From Oscillospiraceae bacterium (GTDB lineage Bacteria; Bacillota; Clostridia; Oscillospirales; Oscillospiraceae), in assembly GCA_016295615.1 (NCBI GenBank), contig JAEDKW010000035.1, forward strand, positions 1 to 10,151: a stretch of 10,151 nucleotides of DNA, given 5' to 3'. Position numbers and translations under genes: made by a program. Positions 1 to 6,390 of this stretch are shown here, one piece after another. Position 1 is the stretch's first letter. Each line of letters begins with the position of its first letter. The notes beneath the pieces are model-generated. The model worked only from the letters and a program-made list of their open reading frames with translations, did not search any database and was not told where the DNA came from.

Positions 1-578
1 GCGGTGGCAAGAACTTCGATCACGCCGTCGTCGATGTCGAGAATGGAGACATCGAACGTGCCGCCGCCGAGGTCGTAGACCATGATCTTCTGCGCCTGCT
101 CCTTATCCACGCCGTACGCAAGCGCGGCGGCGGTCGGCTCGTTGATGATGCGCTTGACTTCAAGACCGGCGATCTTGCCGGCGTCCTTGGTGGCCTGACG
201 CTGCGCGTCGGTGAAGTAGGCGGGAACCGTAATGACCGCCTCGGTGACGGTGCCGCCGAGGTAGCTCTCCGCGTCGGCCTTGAGCTTCTGCAGGATCATG
301 GCGCTGATCTCCTGCGGCGTGTACTTCTTGCCGTCGATGGTGACCTTGTGGTCGCTGCCCATCTCACGCTTGATGGAAGAGATGGTGCGCTCGGGGTTGG
401 TGATGGCCTGGCGCTTGGCGACCTGACCGACCATACGCTCGCCGTTCTTGCTGAACGCGACGACGGACGGAGTGGTGCGGTTGCCTTCCGCATTGGCGAT
501 AACAACTGCTTCGCCGCCTTCCATTACGGCAACGCAGGAATTGGTGGTACCAAGATCAATACCGATAACTTTGCTCAT
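1..578 (-). CDS. dnaK: Molecular chaperone DnaK (Hsp70), 3'-truncated by window edge
   Basis: Cytosolic Hsp70 chaperone that binds and releases unfolded peptides in an ATP cycle driven by DnaJ and GrpE. The visible 192 residues are the first half of the nucleotide-binding domain. The phosphate-1 loop is IGIDLGTTNSC (residues 5-15), NEPTAAALAYG lies at 147-156, and the phosphate-2 loop DLGGGTFDVSIL is at 169-180. The segment after residue 70 (REMGSDHKVTIDGKKYTPQE) lacks the insertion of about two dozen residues found there in Gram-negative DnaKs, which supports a Gram-positive host. The ATG at 578 is preceded by a strong ribosome-binding site AGGGAGGA at 587-594, 8 bases away. It is the third gene of the hrcA-grpE-dnaK unit, 55 bases after grpE. 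No separate promoter or second CIRCE is visible in that gap, so it probably depends on the hrcA promoter. The substrate-binding domain lies outside the window. Confidence 0.98.
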   Translation of the reverse strand, partial: MSKVIGIDLGTTNSCVAVMEGGEAVVIANAEGNRTTPSVVAFSKNGERMVGQVAKRQAITNPERTISSIKREMGSDHKVTIDGKKYTPQEISAMILQKLKADAESYLGGTVTEAVITVPAYFTDAQRQATKDAGKIAGLEVKRIINEPTAAALAYGVDKEQAQKIMVYDLGGGTFDVSILDIDDGVIEVLAT

Positions 579-633
579 AGTTTGTGTCCTCCCTATATTG
601 TAAATAGATTTTGTTGACTGTTTATCCGCTCTG

Positions 634-1215
634 TCAGTTTGCCACTTTCACGATGGCGAACCGCAGCACTTTTTCACCCAGCGTGAAGCCCTGCTGCAGG
701 ACCTCGACCACTTCGTTCTCGCCGTACCGCTCGTCTTCCACGTGCACCACTGCGCTGTGCTTTTCCGGGTCAAACGGCTTTCCGACGGCTTCCATCTGCT
801 TGACGTCCAGCTTGGCAAGACATTCCTTGAACTGCTTGAACACCATCTCAAGACCCTTGCGGTGGGGCGATTCCTCGTCCGCGTACTGGGCAATGCCGCG
901 CTCCAGATTATCGTACACACCGAGCATGCTTTTGATCGTGTCGATCTTGGCGTCGGTGTAGATCGCTTCTTTTTCCTTGGCGGTGCGCTTGCGGTAGTTG
1001 TCATACTCGGCGGCAAGGCGCAGATATTTGTCCTGCTCGTCGGCAAGGGCTTTCGCAAGACCCTCCATCTTCTCCATCTGCTCTTTCGTGAGCGTGAAGG
1101 TCTCCTGCGCCGCCTCCTGCTTTGCTTCCGCTTTTGTTTCTTCCTTTTTTTTCTCCTCAGCCCTGGTTTCTTCGGGGGCAGGCTGCTGAGGCTTCTTTTC
1201 CTCTTTCTTTGCCAT
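634..1215 (-). CDS. grpE: Nucleotide exchange factor GrpE
   Basis: Dimeric co-chaperone that releases ADP from DnaK. The 193-residue length is normal for the family. Residues 1-38 are a very charged Lys/Glu/Ala/Gln-rich, probably disordered lead. A long helix suited to the dimer coiled coil follows (about 40-110, including YLRLAAEYDNYRKRTAKEKE at 64-83). The C-terminal beta domain carries the family signature around 162-190 (ERYGENEVVEVLQQGF, then VLRFAIVKV). The ATG at 1215 is the only usable start: reading upstream in frame meets a TAA three codons earlier. The best Shine-Dalgarno match, AAAGGA at 1232-1237, is 16 bases from this ATG, which is long, and it directly abuts an out-of-frame ATG at 1231. 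The gene lies between hrcA (143 bases upstream) and dnaK, and is expected to be co-repressed by HrcA. Confidence 0.97.
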   Translation of the reverse strand: MAKKEEKKPQQPAPEETRAEEKKKEETKAEAKQEAAQETFTLTKEQMEKMEGLAKALADEQDKYLRLAAEYDNYRKRTAKEKEAIYTDAKIDTIKSMLGVYDNLERGIAQYADEESPHRKGLEMVFKQFKECLAKLDVKQMEAVGKPFDPEKHSAVVHVEDERYGENEVVEVLQQGFTLGEKVLRFAIVKVAN

Positions 1216-1233
1216 CTTTTGTTATGACCATTC

Positions 1234-1259
1234 CTTTCCGCTTTGCTGTAAGGCGCAAA
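1234..1259 (-). repeat. Two-copy intergenic repeat, copy 1 (hrcA-grpE gap)
   Basis: The 13-mer CTTTCCGCTTTGC (plus-strand reading, 1234-1246), a 5-base spacer and GGCGCAAA (1252-1259) recur at 2585-2611 with a 6-base spacer. On the transcribed strand the element can fold TTTGC against GCAAA and ends in GCGGAAAG, which runs into the putative grpE Shine-Dalgarno (1232-1237). I saw no third copy. Its function is unknown. Confidence 0.55.
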
Positions 1260-1291
1260 TGACCATAAAACGTGCGGTCACCGCGCGCCGT

Positions 1292-1325
1292 GTTTTCGCC
1301 CTGCCGCATAAGCGGCGGGGAAAAC
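1292..1325 (-). other. GC-rich RNA hairpin in the hrcA-grpE intergenic region
   Basis: An inverted repeat is formed by GTTTTC-GCCCTGCCGC and GCGGCGGGG-AAAAC around an ATAA loop (plus-strand reading). It has nine near-loop pairs including one G-T wobble, a 2-base bulge, then five outer pairs. It lies 33 bases after the hrcA stop codon in the direction of transcription. No T-run follows it on the transcribed strand, so it is not a canonical intrinsic terminator. It could protect or define an mRNA end, or attenuate grpE-dnaK expression; both roles are inference. Confidence 0.6.
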
Positions 1326-1358
1326 GGTATTGTAAAAGCCGGAGTCTTTGTTTCGCTT

Positions 1359-2414
1359 TCACTCCTGCGTATTTTCACCGGGAAGCTGTTTTTGCTCGTT
1401 CTTGCCGAACATGCGCGTCAGACTGTCGGCAAAATAGCTCAATCTCGCGGTGACCGTCGCATAGTCCATGCGCGTAGGTCCCACCACGCCGACGAGTCCG
1501 CGCATTCCGTCGCCGATATCGTAGCTGGCGACGACCACGCTGGTTTCCTTGAGCGCTTCGCTCACGTTTTCAGGACCGATGAGGATCTTGAGCGGGGCGT
1601 CGTCCTCCGGTACGGGAAGACTCTCCTTGTTGTCGACCAGAAACGTCACCAGCTCGTGCGCCTTGTCGACATCGCGGTACTCCGGCATCTTGAGGATCTG
1701 GCTGGCGCCGGAGGTGACCACGGCGCGCCTGCCGCTCTCCTCCAGCACCTCCATCGCATACTCGACCGCCTTGGAGACCACCAGAAACAGCTCCGGGGGA
1801 AGCTGCTCGGAAACGCTCATCAGATGCGCGCTCATCTCCTCGCGGCTGCGGTTCGTGAAATGCGTGTTGAGCAGGTTCCTCAGATCGCCCAGCCGCTCGG
1901 CGTCAAACGGCAGCTCCGCTTGCTGCAGCCGGGACTTGACGCGGCTGTCCTCCGTCATCACGACGACGATGAAGCTTTTCTCGTCCACACTGACCAGCTC
2001 GAAGCGCTTGACGCTCAGCTCTTTTCTGCCCGCCGTGACGGTGTAGGTCGGGTAATTGACGATGGAGGAAACCATCTGTCCCGCCTGCGACATCACATTG
2101 TCGATGCCGGCGAGCTTGCCGTGCAGCGTTTCGTTGATCTTCCTTGTCTCCGCCTCGCTCAGCTCATGCTGCTCCATCAATTCGTTGACGTACAGGCGGT
2201 AGCCCTTGGGAGACGGCACGCGGCCGGCGGAGGTATGCGGCTGTTCGAGATATCCCATCTCCACAAGATCGGCAAGCTCGTTGCGGATCGTCGCGGAGCT
2301 GATGCTTCCGCCCATCTCCTCGCACAGGACCTTGGAGCCGACCGGTTCGGCAGCAGCAATGTAATCTTCGACCACACGCTTGAGTATTTGCTTTTTGCGT
2401 TCAGTCAATTCCAT
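1359..2414 (-). CDS. hrcA: Heat-inducible transcription repressor HrcA
   Basis: Repressor of class I heat-shock genes. It binds CIRCE operators and is kept active by GroEL, so it loses activity when misfolded proteins occupy the chaperonin. The 351 residues match the usual family length of about 340-350. The N-terminal winged helix spans about 1-75: MELTERKKQILKRVVEDYI, recognition-helix region ISSATIRNELADL (38-50) and wing SAGRVPSPKGYRLYV (62-76). The rest is the GAF-like and dimerisation region, with the late motifs IGPENVS, ASYDIGDGMRGLVGVVGPTRMDY and the terminal LTRMFG. The ATG at 2414 is preceded by AGAGGA at 2424-2429, about 9 bases away. A perfect CIRCE lies 24 bases upstream of the start, so the gene is autoregulated. 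It is the first gene of the operon, followed by grpE and dnaK. Confidence 0.98.
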   Translation of the reverse strand: MELTERKKQILKRVVEDYIAAAEPVGSKVLCEEMGGSISSATIRNELADLVEMGYLEQPHTSAGRVPSPKGYRLYVNELMEQHELSEAETRKINETLHGKLAGIDNVMSQAGQMVSSIVNYPTYTVTAGRKELSVKRFELVSVDEKSFIVVVMTEDSRVKSRLQQAELPFDAERLGDLRNLLNTHFTNRSREEMSAHLMSVSEQLPPELFLVVSKAVEYAMEVLEESGRRAVVTSGASQILKMPEYRDVDKAHELVTFLVDNKESLPVPEDDAPLKILIGPENVSEALKETSVVVASYDIGDGMRGLVGVVGPTRMDYATVTARLSYFADSLTRMFGKNEQKQLPGENTQE

Positions 2415-2438
2415 GCGCTGCGCTCCTCTTCCGCGGGA

Positions 2439-2465
2439 TTAGCACTCCTTTCTTCTGAGTGCTAA
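2439..2465 (-). promoter_or_regulatory. CIRCE operator (HrcA-binding site)
   Basis: A perfect inverted repeat TTAGCACTC (2439-2447), nine-base spacer (2448-2456) and GAGTGCTAA (2457-2465), identical to the CIRCE consensus. It starts 3 bases downstream of the -10 box, so it covers the expected transcription start, as is typical for HrcA repression. The element would also be carried at the 5' end of the mRNA. Confidence 0.99.
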
Positions 2466-2468
2466 TTC

Positions 2469-2497
2469 AGTTTACCACCGCATACCTCGCTTGTCAA
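2469..2497 (-). promoter_or_regulatory. Sigma-A-type promoter of the hrcA-grpE-dnaK operon
   Basis: Reading on the minus strand, a perfect -35 TTGACA (2492-2497) is followed by 17 bases and a -10 TAAACT (2469-2474). The CIRCE operator follows at once, placing the start site near 2462. This is the standard class I heat-shock layout: a strong housekeeping promoter blocked by HrcA. Confidence 0.9.
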
Positions 2498-2545
2498 TCA
2501 TTTCATATGTAAAAGAATTATGAACTTGCGCTCATGCTTTTCGAG

Positions 2546-2571
2546 CCGTTCTGTCTGCAGACGCAGAACGG
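2546..2571. repeat. Short inverted repeat between rnfB terminator and hrcA promoter
   Basis: CCGTTCTG (2546-2553) and CAGAACGG (2564-2571) form a perfect 8-bp stem. The 10-base loop region contains an overlapping alternative palindrome, GTCTGCAGAC. No T-run flanks it, and it lies upstream of the hrcA promoter and beyond the rnf terminator, so it is probably not in a stable transcript. It could be a protein-binding dyad, a backup readthrough structure or remnant sequence. Function unknown. Confidence 0.5.
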
Positions 2572-2584
2572 GTACAAGCCGTTT

Positions 2585-2611
2585 CTTTCCGCTTTGCAGA
2601 CATGGCGCAAA
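2585..2611 (-). repeat. Two-copy intergenic repeat, copy 2 (after rnf terminator)
   Basis: Same element as at 1234-1259: CTTTCCGCTTTGC (2585-2597), 6-base spacer, GGCGCAAA (2604-2611). The six bases before the 13-mer in each copy also match at four positions (CC-TT). It overlaps the left foot of the rnfB terminator hairpin. Here no gene start follows closely. Confidence 0.55.
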
Positions 2612-2646
2612 AAGAAGTCCGACCTTACGGTCGGACTTCTTTTTGC
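2607..2646. terminator. Strong rho-independent terminator after rnfB (bidirectional)
   Basis: A perfect 18-bp inverted repeat, with arms GCAAAAAGAAGTCCGACC (2607-2624) and its exact complement (2629-2646) around a TTAC loop. The A/T ends give a T-run on the exit side of either strand. On the minus strand it begins 10 bases after the rnfB stop codon and should end the rnf transcript before the tandem hrcA promoter. Confidence 0.93.
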
Positions 2647-2656
2647 CTGATAAAGC

Positions 2657-3553
2657 TTATTCTGCCTTGGCAGCCTCTTCGGCAGCCTTCTTCTCAGCGG
2701 CTTCCTTTGCCTTCTTCTCGGCAAGCGCCTTCTGAGCGGCCTTGAACTTTTCCTTCTCCTCGGCGGTCGGGATCGGCTCGATGGCGTTCTTCGGGCATGC
2801 CTTGGCGCACATGGTGCAGTTCCTGCACTTGCTGTAGTCGATGACGGCAACATTGTTCACAACGTGGATGGCGTCAAACTTGCAGGTCTTCTCGCACAGA
2901 CCGCAGCCGATGCAGGCGTTGGCGCAGACCTTCATGGCAGCGGCGCCTTTTTCCTTGTTGGCGCAGTTGACGAACACCTTCTGCTTGTAGGGAACCTCGA
3001 CGATCAGCTTGCGCGGGCAGGCTTCACGGCAGGCGCCGCAGTCGGTGCACTTTTCCTTATCGACCTCGGCAACGCCCTTGTCGCCGATATGGATGGCGTC
3101 AAACTGGCACGCCTTGACGCAGGAGCCGTAGCCCAGACAGCCAAACGCGCAGGCGAGCGGAGCGCCGGCGACCTTGGTGGCGGCGAGGCAGTCCTGAATA
3201 CCGACATAGTCGAACTGCTTGACGGCGGCTTCGCCGCCGTTGCAGATCACATGAGCGACCATCTTTTCGCCGGAGGGAGCCTCCATGCCCATGATCTCAG
3301 CGATCCTGGCGGCGCCTTCCGCGCCGGCAGGCGCGCAGGCGTTGACGGGCGCCTTGCCGGCAAGGATCGCCTCCGCGCAGCCGCCGCAGCCGGGGTAGCC
3401 GCAGCCGCCGCAGTTGGCGCCGGCGAGGCAGGCCTGGATCTTGGGCAGACGCTCATCGACCTCGACCTCAAAAACCTTGGCGGCAACAGAAAGAACGATG
3501 CCAAAAATGACGGCGACAACACCCAGAACGAGGACAGCATACACAATATTCAT
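2657..3553 (-). CDS. rnfB: Rnf complex subunit RnfB (polyferredoxin electron-entry subunit)
   Basis: Iron-sulfur subunit of the Rnf ferredoxin:NAD+ oxidoreductase, thought to accept electrons from reduced ferredoxin at the cytoplasmic face. Residues 3-26 form the single N-terminal membrane anchor. A 4Fe-4S domain follows with Cys48, 51, 56 and 73 (NCGGCGYPGC). The C-terminal ferredoxin clusters are Cys135/139/145/149, CTDCGACREACP (169-180), CIGCGLCEKTC (214-224) and CRNCTMCAKACP (243-254). Residues 264-298 form a Lys/Ala/Glu-rich tail likely to be a charged helix. The ATG at 3553 has a perfect AAGGAGG at 3561-3567, 7 bases away. It is the last gene of the operon, 15 bases after rnfA, and the terminator at 2607-2646 follows it. 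The last-position placement matches clostridial rnfCDGEAB operons. Confidence 0.97.
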   Translation of the reverse strand: MNIVYAVLVLGVVAVIFGIVLSVAAKVFEVEVDERLPKIQACLAGANCGGCGYPGCGGCAEAILAGKAPVNACAPAGAEGAARIAEIMGMEAPSGEKMVAHVICNGGEAAVKQFDYVGIQDCLAATKVAGAPLACAFGCLGYGSCVKACQFDAIHIGDKGVAEVDKEKCTDCGACREACPRKLIVEVPYKQKVFVNCANKEKGAAAMKVCANACIGCGLCEKTCKFDAIHVVNNVAVIDYSKCRNCTMCAKACPKNAIEPIPTAEEKEKFKAAQKALAEKKAKEAAEKKAAEEAAKAE

Positions 3554-3568
3554 CTTCGTACCTCCTTC

Positions 3569-4159
3569 TTACATGGGCCATACCTGCAGACCGGAGAAGC
3601 CCATGAATGCAAGAGCCATCAGACCTGCGGTAATCAGTGCGATGGGGAAGCCCTCAAAGGACTTGGGATAGTCCGCGAACTGCACGCGCTCACGGACGGT
3701 GGCGAACAGATAGATCGCCAGCAGGAAGCCGAGACCGCCGGTGATGCCGTAGACCACGGATTCGATGAAGTTATAGCCGTTCTGGACGTTCAGCAGCGCA
3801 ACACCGAGCACGGCGCAGTTCGTGGTGATCAGCGGCAGATAGATGCCGAGCGCGGTATAGAGTGTCGGGATGGACTTCTTGAGGAACATCTCGATGAACT
3901 GCACGAGGCTGGCGATGACCAGAATAAACGCGACCGTCTGCATATACTCAAGACCGAGCTTGACAAGGATGATGTTCACGCCGTAGGTAAAGGCGGAAGC
4001 AAGACCCATAACGAACGTAACGGCCAGACCCATACCGACGGCGGTATCGGACTTCTTGGAAACGCCGAGGAACGGGCAGATACCCAGGAACTGTGCAAAA
4101 ATGAAGTTATTCGTCAGAATTGCACCGAGGGAGATAGCGAGCAGTCTTGTCACACTCAT
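3569..4159 (-). CDS. rnfA: Rnf complex membrane subunit RnfA
   Basis: Integral membrane subunit, homologous to NqrE, that pairs with RnfE. In the related Nqr/Rnf complexes this pair holds an iron-sulfur centre inside the membrane. The 196 residues contain about six hydrophobic segments. The two conserved half-site motifs are NNFIFAQFLGICPFLG (17-32, Cys28) and TTNCAVLG (112-119, Cys115), each with the cysteine expected to ligate the shared cluster. The ATG at 4159 shares its A with the rnfE stop codon (TAATG), implying translational coupling. Its AAGGAGG ribosome-binding site lies inside the end of rnfE, about 10 bases upstream. Confidence 0.97.
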   Translation of the reverse strand: MSVTRLLAISLGAILTNNFIFAQFLGICPFLGVSKKSDTAVGMGLAVTFVMGLASAFTYGVNIILVKLGLEYMQTVAFILVIASLVQFIEMFLKKSIPTLYTALGIYLPLITTNCAVLGVALLNVQNGYNFIESVVYGITGGLGFLLAIYLFATVRERVQFADYPKSFEGFPIALITAGLMALAFMGFSGLQVWPM

Positions 4160-4791
4160 TATTCATTGCCCTCCTTTTCTTTCTTCTCAGCAGCCTTCTT
4201 CTCGCTCTTGGCAAGCGCCCACTGCATCACGGCGATCAGCGTGCCGAGGCACAGGAAGCCGCCGACGGGGAGCACAAGCATCAGCGCCGGCGTGTAGGAC
4301 GCGGGCATGATCTGGTAGCCGAGCAGCGTACCGTTGCCGAGCAGCTCGCGGACCGCACACATGATCACGAGAACGATGGTGTAGCCGATGCCCTGGCAGA
4401 TACCGTCGACCGCGGAAGCAAGAACGGAGTTCTTGTTGGCAAACGCCTCGGCGCGGCCAAGGATGATGCAGTTGACGACGATCAGCGGAATGAACACGCC
4501 GAGGGACTTGGCGATCGCGGGAAAGAACGCCTGCAGGCAGAGGTCAACGATGGTGACGAAGCCGGCGATGACGACGATGTAGCACGCGATACGGACTTCG
4601 TTGGGGATGATCTTGCGCAGAAGGGAAATGAAGATGTTGGAAAGCGTCAGGATGATGAGCACCGAGATGCCCATGCCGATACCGTTGGAGATGGAGGTCG
4701 TGATGGCCATGGTGGAGCACATACCGAGCAGCTGCACCAGGACCGGGTTCTGCGTGATCAGACCTTCCTTTAACTGTCTTTTAAAATTCAT
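4159..4791 (-). CDS. rnfE: Rnf complex membrane subunit RnfE
   Basis: Integral membrane subunit, homologous to NqrD and partner of RnfA. The 210 residues start with the family lead FKRQLKEGLITQNPVLVQLLG, followed by about six membrane segments. The candidate cluster ligands are Cys25 (LLGMCSTMAIT) and Cys108 (VNCIILGRAEAFA). The final 17 or so residues (from about 194) form a Lys/Glu/Ala-rich tail. The ATG at 4791 has GGAGG about 9 bases upstream. It begins 18 bases after rnfG and overlaps rnfA by one base. RnfA and RnfE are related to each other; I assigned this one as RnfE from the ITQNPV lead and its order next to rnfG. Confidence 0.96.
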   Translation of the reverse strand: MNFKRQLKEGLITQNPVLVQLLGMCSTMAITTSISNGIGMGISVLIILTLSNIFISLLRKIIPNEVRIACYIVVIAGFVTIVDLCLQAFFPAIAKSLGVFIPLIVVNCIILGRAEAFANKNSVLASAVDGICQGIGYTIVLVIMCAVRELLGNGTLLGYQIMPASYTPALMLVLPVGGFLCLGTLIAVMQWALAKSEKKAAEKKEKEGNE

Positions 4792-4809
4792 GACTGTACT
4801 CCTCCTTCC

Positions 4810-5403
4810 TTAGCCGATCGCTTCCGCGGCGGCAAGCGCGGTATTGACGCCCTTGGTCACGCCCTTGGAAGAGACCGTTGCACCGGAGATCGCGTCAACA
4901 TTGCTTCCGACAGAAAGGCTGCCTGCACCGCTCATGCCGACAAACTGGTCAAGCACGCCCACGCCCTTCGCGGTGGGCATATTGTCCATGACCTTGGAGC
5001 CGATGCCGGAGGTCTCGGCGTTGTCAACGATGGACACGCCGGTCACTGCGAGGTCAGCGTCCACGCCGACGATCATTTCGATGTCGCCCTGAGAACCGGC
5101 GGCAACGATCTTGAACGCATAACCGGCAGTCTCGCCGCCGAGGCGCACTTCATAAGCCTCCGTCAGCTTGCCGCCCTGCGCGGTGGCTGCGGAAAGCATC
5201 TCGTCGGTGATCTCCATAGCGGGGAAGGTGCTCTCATCAGAGGTAACAACGGCAGCAAGCGCCGCTTCGGTGTTTGCCTTGTTGATGGCGGAAATGTTGG
5301 GATAAGTAAGCTGGTTGACGAGGCCGAGCAGCGCCGCGACCACAAGAGAGATCGCTGTGAGTGTGCCGGCAACCTTCAGAATGAATTTGCTGTCGATCTT
5401 CAT
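4810..5403 (-). CDS. rnfG: Rnf complex subunit RnfG (covalent-FMN electron carrier)
   Basis: Membrane-anchored flavoprotein of the Rnf complex. The 197 residues have one N-terminal membrane helix (about 9-30), and the rest is an FMN-binding domain expected outside the membrane. The flavinylation motif SGAT is at 173-176 (DAISGATVSSKGV), and Thr176 is the residue expected to carry FMN through a phosphoester bond. The supporting segment ETSGIGSKV (130-138) is also typical of the domain. The ATG at 5403 overlaps the rnfD stop in an ATGA arrangement (4 bases), with GGAGG 9 bases upstream. Attachment of FMN needs ApbE, whose gene is not in this window. Confidence 0.97.
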   Translation of the reverse strand: MKIDSKFILKVAGTLTAISLVVAALLGLVNQLTYPNISAINKANTEAALAAVVTSDESTFPAMEITDEMLSAATAQGGKLTEAYEVRLGGETAGYAFKIVAAGSQGDIEMIVGVDADLAVTGVSIVDNAETSGIGSKVMDNMPTAKGVGVLDQFVGMSGAGSLSVGSNVDAISGATVSSKGVTKGVNTALAAAEAIG

Positions 5404-6389
5404 TTTGCAGCACCCTCCTTCTTCTTGTCCACGCCGAAGCGGGTGGGCTTGGTGTACTTGTCAATGATCCACACCAGGCAGTTCATGATCAGAATGGAGT
5501 AGCACACGCCCTCGGGATAGGAGCCGAAGTAGCGAATAAACACGGTCAGAAGACCGCAGCCCAAGCCGTAGATCAGCTGACCTTCCTTGGTGACGGGAGA
5601 GGTGACATAGTCGGTCGCCATGAAGAACGCGCCGAGCATCAATCCGCCGCCGAACACATTGTAGAGCATATAAGTCAGCGCGTCGTTGCCCTGGGGGAAC
5701 AGGAAGGTCAGCACGGCGACCGTGCCGATGTAGGCGACGGGGGTATGCCAGGAGATGACCCTGCGGAAGATGAGGTACAGTCCGCCGATGAGAAGCATCA
5801 TGGCGGAAACTTCGCCGGCGGAGCCGCCGATCAGACCGATGAACATATCGCTGAGGGAATACTGTGCGGTCAGCGCCTCAAACTCGCCGGCCTTCATCAT
5901 GGCAAGCGGAGTCGCAGCGGTGACGGCGTCCACAGTGCGCGGCGCCGCCCAGCTGGTCATCTGGGACGCATAGCAGGCAACCAGCGCCGCACGTCCGGCG
6001 AGCGCGGGGTTGAGGAAGTTCTTGCCAATGCCGCCGTAGAGCTGCTTGACGACGAAGATCGCGAAGAAGTCGCCGACGAGAAGCATCCAGTACGGAAGCG
6101 TCGGGGGGCAGACCATGGACAGCAGCAGACCGGTGAGCGCGGCGGACAGATCGCCGATGGTCTGGGGCTTTTTGAGAAGCTTGCGGTACAGCCACTCAAA
6201 GAACACAGCGCCGGCAACGGAAACGACGGCGGAGATCAGCGTGGTCACACCGAATACATACACGGACATGGCAAGCGCAGGCATAAGCGCGATGATCACA
6301 TCGAGCATCAGGCTGCGGGTGTCCTCATTGTTGCGGATATGGGGGTTGGAGGAAGCGATGAGCTTCAGACCTTTATAATCATTGATCAT
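5400..6389 (-). CDS. rnfD: Rnf complex membrane subunit RnfD (flavinylated)
   Basis: Polytopic membrane flavoprotein, homologous to NqrB, probably part of the ion path. The 329 residues from the chosen start match the family. The start is the ATG at 6389 (MINDYKGLKLIASSNPHIRN), because the N-terminal family motif SSNPHIR follows at once and AAGGAGG lies 9 bases upstream. An in-frame ATG at 6464 would add 25 Arg/Pro-rich residues that merely shadow the end of rnfC. Key segments are IGDLSAALTGLLLSMVCPPTLP (78-99), GGIGKNFLNPALAGRA (119-134) and VDAVTAATPL (153-162). Thr160 is the expected covalent FMN site. The FMATDYVTSP motif is at 256-265. The gene starts one base after the rnfC stop. Confidence 0.97.
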   Translation of the reverse strand: MINDYKGLKLIASSNPHIRNNEDTRSLMLDVIIALMPALAMSVYVFGVTTLISAVVSVAGAVFFEWLYRKLLKKPQTIGDLSAALTGLLLSMVCPPTLPYWMLLVGDFFAIFVVKQLYGGIGKNFLNPALAGRAALVACYASQMTSWAAPRTVDAVTAATPLAMMKAGEFEALTAQYSLSDMFIGLIGGSAGEVSAMMLLIGGLYLIFRRVISWHTPVAYIGTVAVLTFLFPQGNDALTYMLYNVFGGGLMLGAFFMATDYVTSPVTKEGQLIYGLGCGLLTVFIRYFGSYPEGVCYSILIMNCLVWIIDKYTKPTRFGVDKKKEGAAK

Positions 6390-6390
6390 C

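Noticed and set aside
579..633. Possible separate promoter or second CIRCE between grpE and dnaK
   Set aside because: A TACAAT-like string is present but there is no -35 at proper spacing and no GAGTGCTAA/TTAGCACTC half-site; the AT-rich leader and ribosome-binding site explain it.
1157..1378. Small minus-strand frame (73 codons, GTG start) across the hrcA end, gap and grpE start
   Set aside because: No ribosome-binding site at its start and no family signal; only its internal ATG at 1231 is of interest and is reported as a decoy-start question.
1272..2465. Long plus-strand open frame (397 codons) opposite hrcA
   Set aside because: The translation is His/Arg/Leu-rich without motifs, and it would need to cover both hrcA and the CIRCE operator; hrcA is unambiguous.
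2864..4297. Long plus-strand open frame (477 codons) opposite rnfB, rnfA and rnfE
   Set aside because: It spans three well-identified minus-strand genes and reads as low-complexity Asp/Gly/Ala/His text; it is an antisense by-product of GC-rich codon use.
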